A stretch of DNA of 64,000 nucleotides, taken from Panulirus ornatus. Its lineage: Eukaryota; Arthropoda; Malacostraca; Decapoda; Palinuridae. A model generated the notes under the pieces. That model searched no databases. It was not told the DNA's origin and saw nothing but the letters and a program-made list of their open reading frames with translations. Positions 35,457 to 47,300 of this stretch are shown one piece after another (within the stretch, counting starts at the first letter, position 1; every line of letters starts with the position of its first letter). The translations under genes were made by a program, and so were the position numbers. The stretch spans positions 17,963,940-18,027,939 of the forward strand of contig NC_092270.1 in the NCBI RefSeq assembly GCF_036320965.1, in the 5' to 3' direction.

Positions 35457-36014
35457 GTGGATCTGTCAGCGGATGGAACCATGGAAGCGGAAGTGGATCA
35501 TAGGGTGGGGGAGGGGGCGAAAATTTTGGGAGCCTTGAAAAATGTGTGGAAGTCGAGAACATTATCTCGGAAAGCAAAAATGGGTATGTTTGAGGGAATA
35601 GTGGTTCCAACAATGCTGTATGGTTGCGAGGCGTGGGCTATGGATAGAGATGTGCGCAGGAGGATGGATGTGCTGGAAATGAGATGTTTGAGGACAATGT
35701 GTGGTGTGAGGTGGTTTGATCGAGTAAGTAACGTAAGGGTAAGAGAGATGTGTGGAAATAAAAAGAGCGTGGTCGAGAGAGCAGAAGAGGGTGTTTTGAA
35801 ATGGTTTGGGCACATGGAGAGAATGAGTGAGGAGAGATTGACCAAGAGGATATATGTGTCGGAGGTGGAGGGAACGAGGAGAAGAGGGAGACCAAATTGG
35901 AGGTGGAAAGATGGAGTGAAAAAGATTTTGTGTGATCGGGGCCTGAACATGCAGGAGGGTGAAAGGAGGGCAAGAAATAGAGTGAATTGGAGTCATGTGG
36001 TATACAGGGGTTGA
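35457..36014 (+). CDS. LINE-1 copy A ORF, part 2: C-terminal domain in the shifted frame
   Basis: It continues the same protein after the +1 slip, with FEGIVVPTMLYGCEAWAMDR, RWFDRVSNVRV, the GHMERM box and RRGRPNWRWKDGVKK, ending in a TGA stop. The 185 codons have no further lesion, so the element carries only one visible inactivating change. The C-terminal G-H-x-x-R and R-G-R-P boxes are common to several LINE clades; their biochemical role here is unknown. Confidence 0.9.
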   Translation: MDLSADGTMEAEVDHRVGEGAKILGALKNVWKSRTLSRKAKMGMFEGIVVPTMLYGCEAWAMDRDVRRRMDVLEMRCLRTMCGVRWFDRVSNVRVREMCGNKKSVVERAEEGVLKWFGHMERMSEERLTKRIYVSEVEGTRRRGRPNWRWKDGVKKILCDRGLNMQEGERRARNRVNWSHVVYRG

Positions 36015-36226
36015 CGTGCTGTCAGTGGATTGAAGCAAGGCATGTGAAGCGTCTGGGGTAAACCATGGAAAGCTGTGTAGGTATGTATATTTGCGTGTGT
36101 GGACGTGTGTATGTACATGTGTATGGGGGGGGGGGTTGGGCCATTTCTTTCGTCTGTTTCCTTGCGCTACCTCGCAAACGCGGGAGACAGCGACAAAGTA
36201 TAAAAAAAAAAAAAAAAAAAAAAATA

Positions 36227-36410
36227 ATCAATCAGATTTGTCAAACTTGATCTTTCGTTTCAAAATCTGTACTGATGGTCAGGAATCAATCTGTCATCTA
36301 CGATTTTAATAATTTTGTCTAAAATTATTGATGATCTGGTCTTGGGGATTTGTAGAACCTAATGGATATATGTAGATTTTCGCTTCCTTTAAATGACATT
36401 TTAAAAACTT
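36227..36410 (-). mobile_element. CR1/L2-like LINE remnant, upstream half (split by LINE-1 copy A)
   Basis: A minus-strand frame reads KIIKIVDDRLIPDHQYRF, then stop, NERSSLTNLIDY. This is the usual LIPDHQ-x-GFRKGRS-x-x-TNL block of CR1/L2-type RT. The LIDY codons lie in the duplicated target site, and reading continues on the far side of copy A at 32802. Confidence 0.65.
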
Positions 36411-37272
<862 letters not shown>

Positions 37273-37664
37273 AGACATTGAAGCTTATTGATACAGTGGT
37301 TAAATTGATGAGAACTGCTATTGACGTTTGTGTAAATAAATTATACATTTCCTTTTTTCCATAGCCAGAGGTTGAACCATTATGTGACATTCATTTTTTT
37401 TCATTCATTTCAAGTTAGAAGTTTCAGTTTTCTAAATTGTTTCTTACATTTTTCATATGTATATATATGTATGTGTGTGTGTGTGTATATGTGCGTGTGT
37501 ATGTGTATGTGTGTGTATGTGTATATGTATATATATGTATATTATCCCTGGGGATAGGGGTGAAAGAATACTTCCCACGTATTCCTCGCGTGTCGTAGAA
37601 AGCGACTAGAGGGGACGGGAGCGGGGGGCCAGAAATCCTCCCCTCCTTGTATTAACTTTCTAAA

Positions 37665-38693
37665 ATGGGAAACAGAAGAAGGAGTCACGCGGGGAGTGCT
37701 CATCCTCCTCGAAGGCTCAGAGTGGGGTGCCTAAATGTGTGTGGATGTAACCAAGATGTGAAAAAAGGAGAGATAGGTAGTATGTTTGAGGAAAGGAACC
37801 TGGATGTTTTGGCTCTGAGTGAAACGAAGCTCAAGGGTAAAGGGGAAGAGTGGTTTGGGAATGTCTGGGGAGTAAAGTCAGGGGTTAGTGAGAGGACAAG
37901 AGCAAGGGAAGGAGTAGCAATACTCCTGAAACAGGAGTTGTGGGAGTATGTGATAGAGTGTAAGAAAGTAAATTCTCGATTAATATGGGTAAAACTGAAA
38001 GTTGATGGAGAGAGGTGGGTGATTATTGGTGCATATGCACCTGGGCATGAGAAGAAAGATCAAGAGAGGCAAGTGTTTTGGGAGCAGCTGAATGAGTGTG
38101 TTAGTGGTTTTGATGCACGAGACCGGGTTATAGTGATGGGTGATTTGAATGCAAAGGTGAGTAATGTGGCAGTTGAGGGAATAATTGGTATACATGGGGT
38201 GTTCAGTGTTGTAAATGGAAATGGTGAAGAGCTTGTAGATTTATGTGCTGAAAAAGGACTGATGATTGGGAATACCTGGTTTAAAAAGCGAGATATACAT
38301 AAGTATACTTATGTAAGTAGGAGAGATGGCCAGAGAGCGTTATTGGATTACGTGTTAATTGACAGGCGTGCGAAAGAGAGACTTTTGGATGTTAATGTGC
38401 TGAGAGGGGCAACTGGAGGGATGTCTGATCATTATCTTGTGGAGGCTAAGGTGAAGATTTGTATGGGTTTTCAGAAAAGAAGAGTGAATGTTGGGGTGAA
38501 GAGGGTGGTGAGAGTAAGTGAGCTTGAGAAGGAGACCTGTGTGAGAAAGTACCAGGAGAGACTGAGTACAGAATGGAAAAAGGTGAGAACAATGGAAGCA
38601 AGGGGAGTGGGGGAGGAATGGGATGTATTTAGGGAATCAGTGATGGATTGTGCAAAAGATGCTTGTGGCATGAGAAGAGTGGAGGTGGGTTGA
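37665..38693 (+). pseudogene. LINE-1 copy B ORF part 1: endonuclease domain
   Basis: 342 codons from the ATG equivalent to copy A. All endonuclease motifs are present (SETKL, MGDLNAKV, LLDYVLIDRR, SDHYLVEAKV). Loss of one G in GAGTGGGAGGTGGG near 38680 shifts the frame to a stop. Confidence 0.9.
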
Positions 38694-40086
38694 TTAGAAA
38701 GGGTAGTGAGTGGTGGGATGAAGAAGTAAGAGTATTAGTGAAAGAGAAGAGAGAGGCATTTGGACGATTTTTGCAGGGAAAAAATGCAATTGAGTGGGAG
38801 ATGTATAAAAGAAAGAGACAGGAGGTCAAGAGAAAGGTGCAAGAGGTGAAAAAAAGGGCAAATGAGAGTTGGGGTGAGAGAGTATCATTAAATTTTAGGG
38901 AGAATAAAAAGATGTTCTGGAAGGAGGTAAATAAAGTGCGTAAGACAAGGGAGCAAATGGGAACTTCAGTGAAGGGCGCAAATGAGGAGGTGATAACAAG
39001 TAGTGGTGATGTGAGAAGGAGATGGAGTGAGTATTTTGAAGGTTTGTTGAATGTGTTTGATGACAGAGTGGCAGATATAGGGTGTTTTGGTCGAGGTGGT
39101 GTGCAAAGTGAGAGGGTTAGGGAAAAGGATTTGGTAAACAGAGAAGAGGTAGTGAAAGCTTTGTGGAAGATGAAAGCCGGCAAGGCAGCAGGTTTGGATG
39201 GTATTGCAGTGGAAGTTATTAAAAAAGGGGGTGACTGTATTGTTGACTGGTTGGTAAGGTTATTTAATGTATGTATGACTCTTGGTGAGGTGCCTGAGGA
39301 TTGGCGGAATGCATGCATAGTGCCATTGTACAAAGGCAAAGGGGATAAGAGTGAGTGCTCAAATTACAGAGGTATAAGTTTGTTGAGTATTCCTGGTAAA
39401 TTATATGGGAGGGTATTGATTGAGAGGGTGAAGGCATGTACAGAGCATCAGATTGGGGAAGAGCAGTGTGGTTTCAGAAGTGGTAGAGGATGTGTGGATC
39501 AGGTGTTTGCTTTGAAGAATGTATGTGAGAAATACTTAGAAAAGCAAATGGATTTGTATGTAGCATTTATGGATCTGGAGAAGGCATATGATAGAGTTGA
39601 TAGAGATGCTCTGTGGAAGGTATTAAGAATATATGGTGTGGGAGGAAAGTTGTTAGAAGCAGTGAAAAGTTTTTATAAAGGATGTAAGGCATGTGTACGT
39701 GTAGGAAGAGAGGAAAGTGATTGGTTCTCAGTGAATGTAGGTTTGCGGCAGGGGTGTGTGATGTCTCCATGGTTGTTTAATTTGTTTATGGATGGGGTTG
39801 TTAGGGAGGTAAATGCAAGAGTTTTGGAAAGAGGGGCAAGTATGAAGTCTGTTGGGGATGAGAGAGCTTGGGAAGTGAGTCAGTTGTTGTTCGCTGATGA
39901 TACAGCGCTGGTGGCTGATTCATGTGAGAAACTGCAGAAGCTGGTGACTGAGTTTGGTAAAGTGTGTGGAAGAAGAAAGTTAAGAGTAAATGTGAATAAG
40001 AGCAAGGTTATTAGGTACAGTAGGGTTGAGCGTCAAGTCAATTGGGAGGTGAGTTTGAATGGAGAAAAACTGGAGGAAGTGAAGTG
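38694..40086 (+). pseudogene. LINE-1 copy B ORF part 2: linker and reverse transcriptase
   Basis: Open in the shifted frame with intact RT motifs (AFMDLEKAYDRVD, LRQGCVMSPW, LLFADDTALVAD). A 19-bp deletion between two GTG triplets at about 40086 removes CFRYLG and shifts the frame again; the shifted frame stays open to 40165. Confidence 0.9.
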
Positions 40087-40641
40087 GATCTGGCAGCGGA
40101 TGGAACCATGGAAGCGGAAGTGGATCATAGGGTGGGGGAGGGGGCAAAAATTCTGGGGGCCTTGAAGAATGTGTGGAAGTTGAGAACATTATCTCAGAAA
40201 GCAAAAATGGGTATGTTTGAAGGAATGGTGGTTCCAACAATGTTGTATGGTTGCGAGGCGTGGGCTATGGATAGAGTTGTGCGCAGGAGGATGGATGTGC
40301 TGGAAATGAGATGTTTGAGGACAATGTGTGGTGTGAGGTGGTTTGATCGAGTGAGTAACGTAAGGGTAAGAGAGATGTGTGGAAATAAAAAGAGCGTGGT
40401 TGAGAGAGCAGAAGAGGGTGTTTTGAAGTGGTTTGGGCACATGGAGAGAATTAGTGAGGAAAGATTGACCAAGAGGATATATGTGTCGGAGGTGGAGGGA
40501 ACAAGGAGAAGAGGGAGACCAAATTGGAGGTGGAAAGATGGAGTGAAAAAGATTTTGTGTGATCGGGGCCTGAACATGCAGGAGGGTGAAAGGAGGGCAA
40601 GGAATAGAGTGAATTGGAGCGATGTGGTATACCGGGGTTGA
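40087..40641 (+). pseudogene. LINE-1 copy B ORF part 3: C-terminal domain
   Basis: It resumes at VDLAADGTMEAEV and is intact to the normal stop, with LYGCEAWAMDR, the GHMER box, and RRGRPNWRWKDGVKK. Confidence 0.9.
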
Positions 40642-40984
40642 CGTGCTGTCAGTGGATTGAATCAAGGCATGTGAAGTGTCTGGGGTAAACCATGGAAAGC
40701 TGTGTAGGTATGTATATTTGCGTGTGTGGACGTATGTATATACATGTGTATGGGGGGGGGGTTGGGCCATTTCATTCGTCTGTTTCCTTGCGCTACCTCG
40801 CAAACGCGGGAGACAGCGACAAAGTATAAAAAAAAAAAAATAATAAATCTGGTTTTGTATGATACATGGATGAGCTGCTGTGCCATTATTATTGATAATG
40901 ATGGATGCTGTTGCCAGCACACATGCTTTAACATTAATCTTTTTACCTCATATATTAGAATGCTTATCATTTTACTTTTATTTT

Positions 40985-41580
40985 CTCTCATACTTGATTG
41001 TTGCCATATCATGCATTAGTGAAGCATTGCCAGGAACAGACAACGAATGGCCACATTCACTCACATTCATTCTCTAGCTATCATGTGTAATGAACAGAAA
41101 CCACTTTTCCCAATCCTCTACCAAACTTCACACACTTTTCTATGTTTACTCTGGCCATTTCACATGCCCTAGTTCAGTCCACTAACAGCATGCCAACCTC
41201 TGTATACCACTTAATTATATCATGAGCATGTTCAGGACCCACTCAAAATCTTTCTCAATCCATCCATCCAACTCCAATCTGGTCCATCCCCACCTCCTTG
41301 CTACCTTCACTTCTGATGTACCCATCCCCCTTGCCAACCTCTCCTCACTCGCTCGCTCCTTATGTCCATACCACTTCAGCACACCCTCCTCAGCTTTCTC
41401 AACCAAACTCCCTTACCACCACATCTCTCTCTCGCCCTCCCATTACTTAATCAAACCACCTTACACCACACACTTCTCTCAAACACTTCACCTCCAAAGC
41501 TTCCTCATCCTCACATCATTATAACATTGCTGGAACAACTGTAACTTTAAACATACCCATTTTTGCCCCCTCTTGGACAA
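40985..41580 (-). mobile_element. LINE-1-like old copy, 3' UTR and C-terminal end
   Basis: Minus-strand frames read KMGMFKV, VLKWYGHKERASEERL and WLELDGWIEKDFEW, diverged from the LINE-1 copies, so an older lineage. The 3' UTR carries GAAGCATTGCCAGGAACAGA. Confidence 0.7.
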
Positions 41581-41614
41581 TAAAATTTATATGTATACTT
41601 TACCAGCATGGGTT

Positions 41615-42070
41615 GAATCAATGTGCATATAAGAGTTGGGGGGAGCAAATACCAGTAAACTTCAGGGAGAATAAGATGTTTTGGAAGGAGGATAATACTG
41701 TGAAAAAAAACAATGAGAACATTAGTGAAGGGCAAATAGGGAAATGGTAGCTAGTAGTGATACGGTGAGGAGATGGAATAAGTAGTTTGAAGGATTATTA
41801 TTTGTGTCTGATGATAGGGTGGCAGATGTAAGGTGTTTGGGCCAGGGAGGTATGCGAACCAACAAAATCAGAGTGGTTTGGTAATAAAAATGAAATGTGG
41901 CGAGGAGGCTGAAGTGGATGGTATTGCAGTTAAATTTCCTAAGAAAGGGAATGACTACATTGTTGATTGGTTAGTGAGGATTTTAAATGTATGTAAGGAT
42001 CATGGTGAGGTGCCTGAGGATTGGCAGAATGCTTGTATAGTGCCACTGTATATACACAAGGGAGATAATG
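41615..42070 (+). mobile_element. LINE-1-like old copy, linker to RT start, interrupted by Family C
   Basis: It reads SWGEQIPVNFREN, MFWKEDN, DGIAVKFPKKGNDYIVDWLV, HGEVPEDWQNACIVPLY with stops. It is cut at 42070 by a Family C insertion and resumes at 42619. Confidence 0.8.
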
Positions 42071-42618
42071 GTGAGTATGTTGTAGCTGGTAGGCAGCCAA
42101 TGACCACGGAGGTATATTACCAGTGCATTCTCCTGGGTATCAAGAGAGTTAGTGACAGAGGCTTAGTGAGCCAGCACTTCAGTGGTTGTCAGGTTGCACT
42201 CCTCTGACCCAGGTACCTGTCTTTTCTTTCTCCCTCACCCACATGCGGAATACTGGTATTCTGTCCACAAGAATAAAATCTCTCCATGACATACATAATA
42301 CTTGACAACACTTAAAACATACAGCTCATTCTTCATAACTAGATATTCCTGAGGCGAGCACATTGTGCTACCTAGTAGTAGTCAGTATAAACATTAGGTA
42401 GGACCATTTGGTAGTAGCAGTCAGTATGAACATTAGGTAGGAGCCTCTGCAAACACTGTGCTAGAGTTGCTCTCTGTCAGTAGCATGTTAAGGGTGAGGC
42501 ACTAAAGGATAAGAAGTGGCACTTGAGTTCACAAGTTATGGAAACTATTTCCATGGCCACCCACATGAGGGAGTTCCAATTGGAACAGGTGTCAGTGATA
42601 TAGGTAGATAGATACATA
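42071..42618 (+). mobile_element. Family C element inserted in a LINE-1-like copy, 7-bp target duplication
   Basis: A complete copy from GTTGTAGCTGGTAGGCAGCC to a GATA-type tail. GGTGAGT occurs just before (42070-42076) and just after (42614-42620), at the point where the host LINE sequence is interrupted. Confidence 0.8.
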
Positions 42619-43630
42619 AAGGTGAGTGTTTAAATTACAGATGTATAAGATTGTTAAATGTACCTGTATGCAGTATGGCAAAGAGGTGATTGAGAGGGTG
42701 AAGGCAAGTACAGAGCATCAGATTGGGGATGAACAATGTGGTTTCAGAAGTGGTAGAGGATGTGTGGTTCAGGTGTTTGCTTTAAAGAATGTGTGAGAAG
42801 TACTAAGAGAAAGAGATGGATTTGTAGGTGTCACTTATGGTTCTGGAGAAAACATATGATAAGGGTTGGTAGTGATGCACTGTGGAGTTTTTTACAAATA
42901 TATGATATGGGGGGGGGGGGGGGATGATAGTTACAATGAGAAGTTTTAATCACAAGTATATAGCATTAGTATGAGCAAGGAGTGAAGGCTGGTCTGCAGC
43001 AGGAGTGCGTGATGTCACCATGACAGTTGATTTGTCTATGGATGGGGTGTTGAGGTGAGGTAAATGCAAGGGTCTTGGAGAGAGGGGTGAGTATGCAGTC
43101 TGTAGGGGATGGAGGGGGCCTGGGAAGTGAGCTAATTGTTGTTTGTTGATGACACAGCACTGGTGGCAGATTTAAATGAGAAAATGCATTAGTTAGTGAC
43201 TGAGTTTGGAAGAGCATGCGAAAGGAAGAAGTCATGAGTAAATGTGAATAAAAGCAGGGTAGGAGCACAGGTTAGTTGGGGTGTGAGTTTGAATGGAAAA
43301 AAAACTGAAGTGAAATGTTCTAGATACCTGGGAGTATACAAGGCAAAAAATGGAACCATGGAAGCAGAAGTGTCATGGGGTGGGTAAGGTGGCGAAGGTT
43401 CTGGGAGCATTGAAGAATGAGTAGAAAGAGAGGTTGTTATCTGGGAGAGTGAAAATGGGTATGTTTGAAGGTACAATAGGTCTAATGACATTGTACAGAC
43501 TTAAGGTATGAGATTTAGATGACTTAGTGCAGAGGAAATTGGATATGCTGGAAATGAAATGTTTGAGGACAATATGTAGTGTGAGGTGGTTTGATCAAGT
43601 AAGTGATAAAAGGGTATGAGGGAGGTATGG
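42619..43630 (+). mobile_element. LINE-1-like old copy, RT to C-terminal region
   Basis: It continues the interrupted copy: GFRSGRGCVVQVFALKNV, a decayed LLFVDDTALVAD, VNVNKSR and KMGMFEGTIG, ending near the RWFDQVSDKRV motif. It has many frameshifts and a G-run at 42910-42923. Confidence 0.8.
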
Positions 43631-43631
43631 T

Positions 43632-43866
43632 AAACATCTCATTTCCAACACATCTACCCTCCTCCGGACAACCCTATAACATTGTTGGAACCACTATTCC
43701 TTCAAACATACCCATTTTTGCTTTCCGAGATAATGTTCTCGCTTTCCACACATTTCTCAACGCTCCAAGAACTCTCGCCCCCTACCCCACCTTGTGACTC
43801 ACTTCCTCTTCCATGGTTCCATCCGCTGCCAAATCCACTCCTAGATATCTAAAACACTTAAATATA
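43632..43866 (-). mobile_element. LINE-1 fragment in opposite orientation
   Basis: A minus-strand C-terminal fragment from KCFRYLGVDLA to FEGIVVPTML, better conserved than the plus-strand copy it abuts. Its 5' end (43866) again falls in the KCFRYLG codons. Confidence 0.85.
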
Positions 43867-44104
43867 TATCAGCAAAAACAGAGAATATTTTGGCAAGGAT
43901 GAAAAGTGACACACAGTGAGTGAATACATCCTCCTCTCATGTCTACCTTGAAATTGTGATGGGAAAGCTCACTGTGTAAATATACAGGTGAAGTAGTCAA
44001 AGGGTTAATACAACAAATTAATAAAACTTGTATGCACTGTACTTCATTATCGTTAAATATTTGTTGCAGAACATCACATTAAACCTATTGCTGAAATGAC
44101 TTCA

Positions 44105-44302
44105 TCACATTTGTCCACACTGAGATATTATTACTGGAATCTTTGGTTTATTGTTTGGTCCAGTAGGAACATTTTCTATTTTACGCATCACCAAGAGACC
44201 ATCAATCACTCGTCCAAAAACCACATGTTTCCCATCTAAGAAATCACACTTTGCACATGTGATGAAAAACTGGCAGCCATTGGTATCCTTTCCACTGTTG
44301 GC
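44105..44302 (-). CDS. PPIH: PPIH coding exon 4 with stop codon
   Basis: Acceptor CCTCCAG, 65 codons and TGA at 44107-44105. It contains [25 protein letters not shown] and [16 protein letters not shown] saw no AATAAA on this strand in the next 240 bp, so the poly(A) site is not placed. Confidence 0.96.
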   Translation of the reverse strand, partial: ANSGKDTNGCQFFITCAKCDFLDGKHVVFGRVIDGLLVMRKIENVPTGPNNKPKIPVIISQCGQM

Positions 44303-47300
44303 CTGGAGGAAAAATAAAAAGTTTTCTCAAAATAAAAATGGTAGCAGATGTTTAAACATCTTTACTGAATTACCATATATTTCAAAGTTTTATATACATA
44401 TATAAAAAATGAATCGTCTAGCATCGCAAGAACATAGAATATACAGTATCAAGGTATGATAACTATCAATACTTTTAAGTTCAGAAATATGAACATCAGA
44501 TATAATCTTACCAATGACAGTAATCCTGGTCCATCATGCTTAAGATTAAAATTTTCGTCTGGAAAGCTTGGCCCATATATGCTTTGTGTACCTGTTCCAT
44601 CACCCTATTGGATAATACAAAATAAAGATTAATATATTATGATCCTCAAAACAAAGGCATAAATTTTAATTACTTAATTCATCAGCAACTTACCAACTAT
44701 AAAATAAGAAAACTGCAGAACTTCTTTTCCCTGATAAGTGGTTTGATGAAGAGATAACAGGTGGTAAAGCCTTGCTGGAGTGCATGATACTGCAGTTGAA
44801 TTTCTTGAAAAAGGGGGTGACTGTGTAGTAGATCAGGCTGAGTGGCTTAAGGACTGGTGGAGGGCATGTATAATGCCATTGTACAAAGGCGAGGAGGACA
44901 AAGATGAGTGTTCAAACTACAGGGGTACAAGTTCTTCTTGTACCTGGTAAGTTGTATGGGCAAGTGGTAACTTAGAAGTTGAAGACATGTCTGAATCATC
45001 AGATTTGGGAGACATAATGTGGTGTTTAGAGTGGTATGAGATGTGGATCAGATTTCTGATTCGTGGAATGTGCACAAGAAATACTTAGAGAAACAGAAGG
45101 ATTTACATATAGTATCTATGGATTTGAAGAAAGCATGTGATAGGGCTGAAAGGGATGCCTTGTGGAAGGTCTTAACAATATGTGGTGTGGGAAGAAAGTA
45201 ACTAGAAGGAAGAAGTATGTATCAAGAGTGTAAGGTATGAGTTTGAGTTGGAGGAGAGGAGAAATGAGTGGTTCCATGTGAAGGTTGGCCTGTGACAGGG
45301 GTGTGTTGTTACCATGGCTATTTGATTTGTTTATCGATGAGGTGGTAAGGGAGGCAAATGCAAGGATCTTGGAGAAAGGGGAGACTATGCAGTCTGTATG
45401 GGGTGAGGGGGGGGGGCTAGGGAATGAGTTAGTTGTTGTTAACTGATGACACACCAATGGCAGAAGACTCGAGTAAGGAACTGCAGAAACAGTTGACTGA
45501 TTTTGGGATAGTGAGCGAAAGGAGGAAGTTGAGAATAAATGTGAATAAAAGCAAGGTTGTTAGATATAACAGGGAAGAGGGACAGGAGAGTTGGGGGTGT
45601 GGCTTTGAATGGAGAAAATTTGGAAGTAGACATGGCAGCAAACAGAACCATCGAAGTGGAAGTGAGTCATAAGATGGGTTAGGGGCAAAGGTACTGGGAA
45701 CATTGCAGAATATGTGGTACAGCAAAATTGGGAATATTGGTAAGTAAGCAGTCCTAACAAGGTATGCACTAAAGATGAGTATGTGTGAAGGAAGATGGAT
45801 GTGTTGGAAACAAAATGCTTGAGGTCAATATATCGTGTCTGGTGGTCTGATTGAGTAATAAAAGGGTAACTGAGAGGTGCTTAATAAGAAGAGTGTGGTC
45901 GAGAGAGAAGACAAAAGTGTGCCAAAATGGTGTGGACAAATGGAGAGAATGAGTGAGATGTTGACAGAGGGGATGTATGTGCCAGAAGTGGAGGGGACAA
46001 GGTGAAGGATAACCAAGCAGAAGATGGAAGGATAGAGTGAAAAATATTTTGTTGGTTGGGGCCTGAAAAGGCAGGAATGTCAAAGGCATGCATGGGACAC
46101 AGTTAACCAAAACAATGTTGAATAGAGTGAGTGACATGCTGTCAATGGACTGAAGTAGGGCATGTGGAGTAGGGAGGGGAAATCACAGAAAGGTCTGTAG
46201 GGGCTGGTTGTAGATAGAGGGCTGTGATTTTGATTCACTGCACATGACAGCAAGAGAATGGATATGAACAATGCAGCTTTTCCTTGTCTGTTCCTATTGT
46301 TATCCTGCTAATGTGGAAATGGTGGACAGGTATGAAAAAAAGAATGTTAAAACTGAAGGCCAACAAACTAATGGAACCAAGGTGTGGGAAGGGTGAATAA
46401 TAGTTTCAGTGTGAATCCATGGCCCTTGAATGAATAAACCTGTCTGTCAATAGTTTAAATAAATCTTCTAACTTATATTCTATGCATATCTAGAACATAT
46501 ATCAGGTCACTGTCAGTTATTTTGTTCCAACTTAATGATATATAAGAAAAGATATAAACTACATATCAGAAATAACAACCAATACTGAAAAACTGACATT
46601 TAATATCAAATCAATATTATATGTGGAAACCTACCCGCACAAAGTCTCCTCCTTGAATCATAAAGTCTTTGATGACACGATGGAAGCAGGCACCTTTATA
46701 TCCTATAGGAACCCCATCTTTACGGTATTCCCCAGTACAGAACTGACGGAAATTCTCGCTAGTTTTTGGGCACACATCTGCATACAGTTCCATAATCATT
46801 CGGCCAATTTCCTGAAATTGAAAGTAAATTTTGACGCACAAAATGAAATATGAGTGACTGTAAATCAATAAATGTCCATTCTGTTCCACAAAAGACCGCA
46901 ATTCTTTCAAAATCATAATTTGTATCATTAAAACCTGACACTACAACTACCTTGCAATAACGAATGCTATATTCAACTACGAATGTAAATGGATATAATT
47001 CAGTTCATCTGAAAAGCTGAATGAATTAGTTACACATAACAAAAACATTAAAATTTACTTATATACACAAACATAGCCCTCATCTAAGAAACCAGAGATG
47101 CACCAAGATCCTTCCTCCCTCTCTTCTATAACTTTATAACCCTACGACAAGACAGACAAGAAAGGCTTAAAACACTTGTTCACCACAACTTCCCATTTGG
47201 AACTCAACCAATGAAACAAAATCAGCAACAATTCTCCTGAAATCTTATCCAGAGAAATATAACACAATAACCCCTACTACAATAAATAGTAATCAATCCC

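Larger units (their letters stand above)
32803..36226 (+). mobile_element. LINE-1 copy A, essentially full length, with 10-bp target-site duplication
   Basis: It starts in a TATG/TG-rich 5' segment (32803-32890), then ATCCCTGGGGATAGGGGTGA. A coding region at 33017-36014 is followed by a ~185-bp short-form 3' UTR, the terminal hairpin (36165-36192) and an A-run. ATAATCAATC is present on both sides. Total about 3.4 kb, one ORF, APE endonuclease then RT, no RNase H seen, which fits RTE-like elements by layout. It interrupts the CR1/L2-like remnant. Confidence 0.93.
37455..40845 (+). mobile_element. LINE-1 copy B, essentially full length
   Basis: Same architecture and same 5' TATG/TG segment as copy A, about 97-98% similar by eye, with short 3' UTR, perfect hairpin and an A13 tail. 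No convincing target-site duplication was found. The ORF has two frame breaks. Confidence 0.93.

Noticed and set aside
33823..36038. Ser/Thr/Pro/His-rich open frames antisense to LINE-1 copies (also at 7483-8253, 10797-11306, 38629-39339, 40189-40920)
   Set aside because: Shadow frames opposite the LINE ORF; the sense strand has all catalytic motifs.
37440..40870. Target-site duplication of LINE-1 copy B
   Set aside because: Flanks CATTTTTC and TAATAAATCTGG share no convincing repeat; the site may have decayed or been rearranged.
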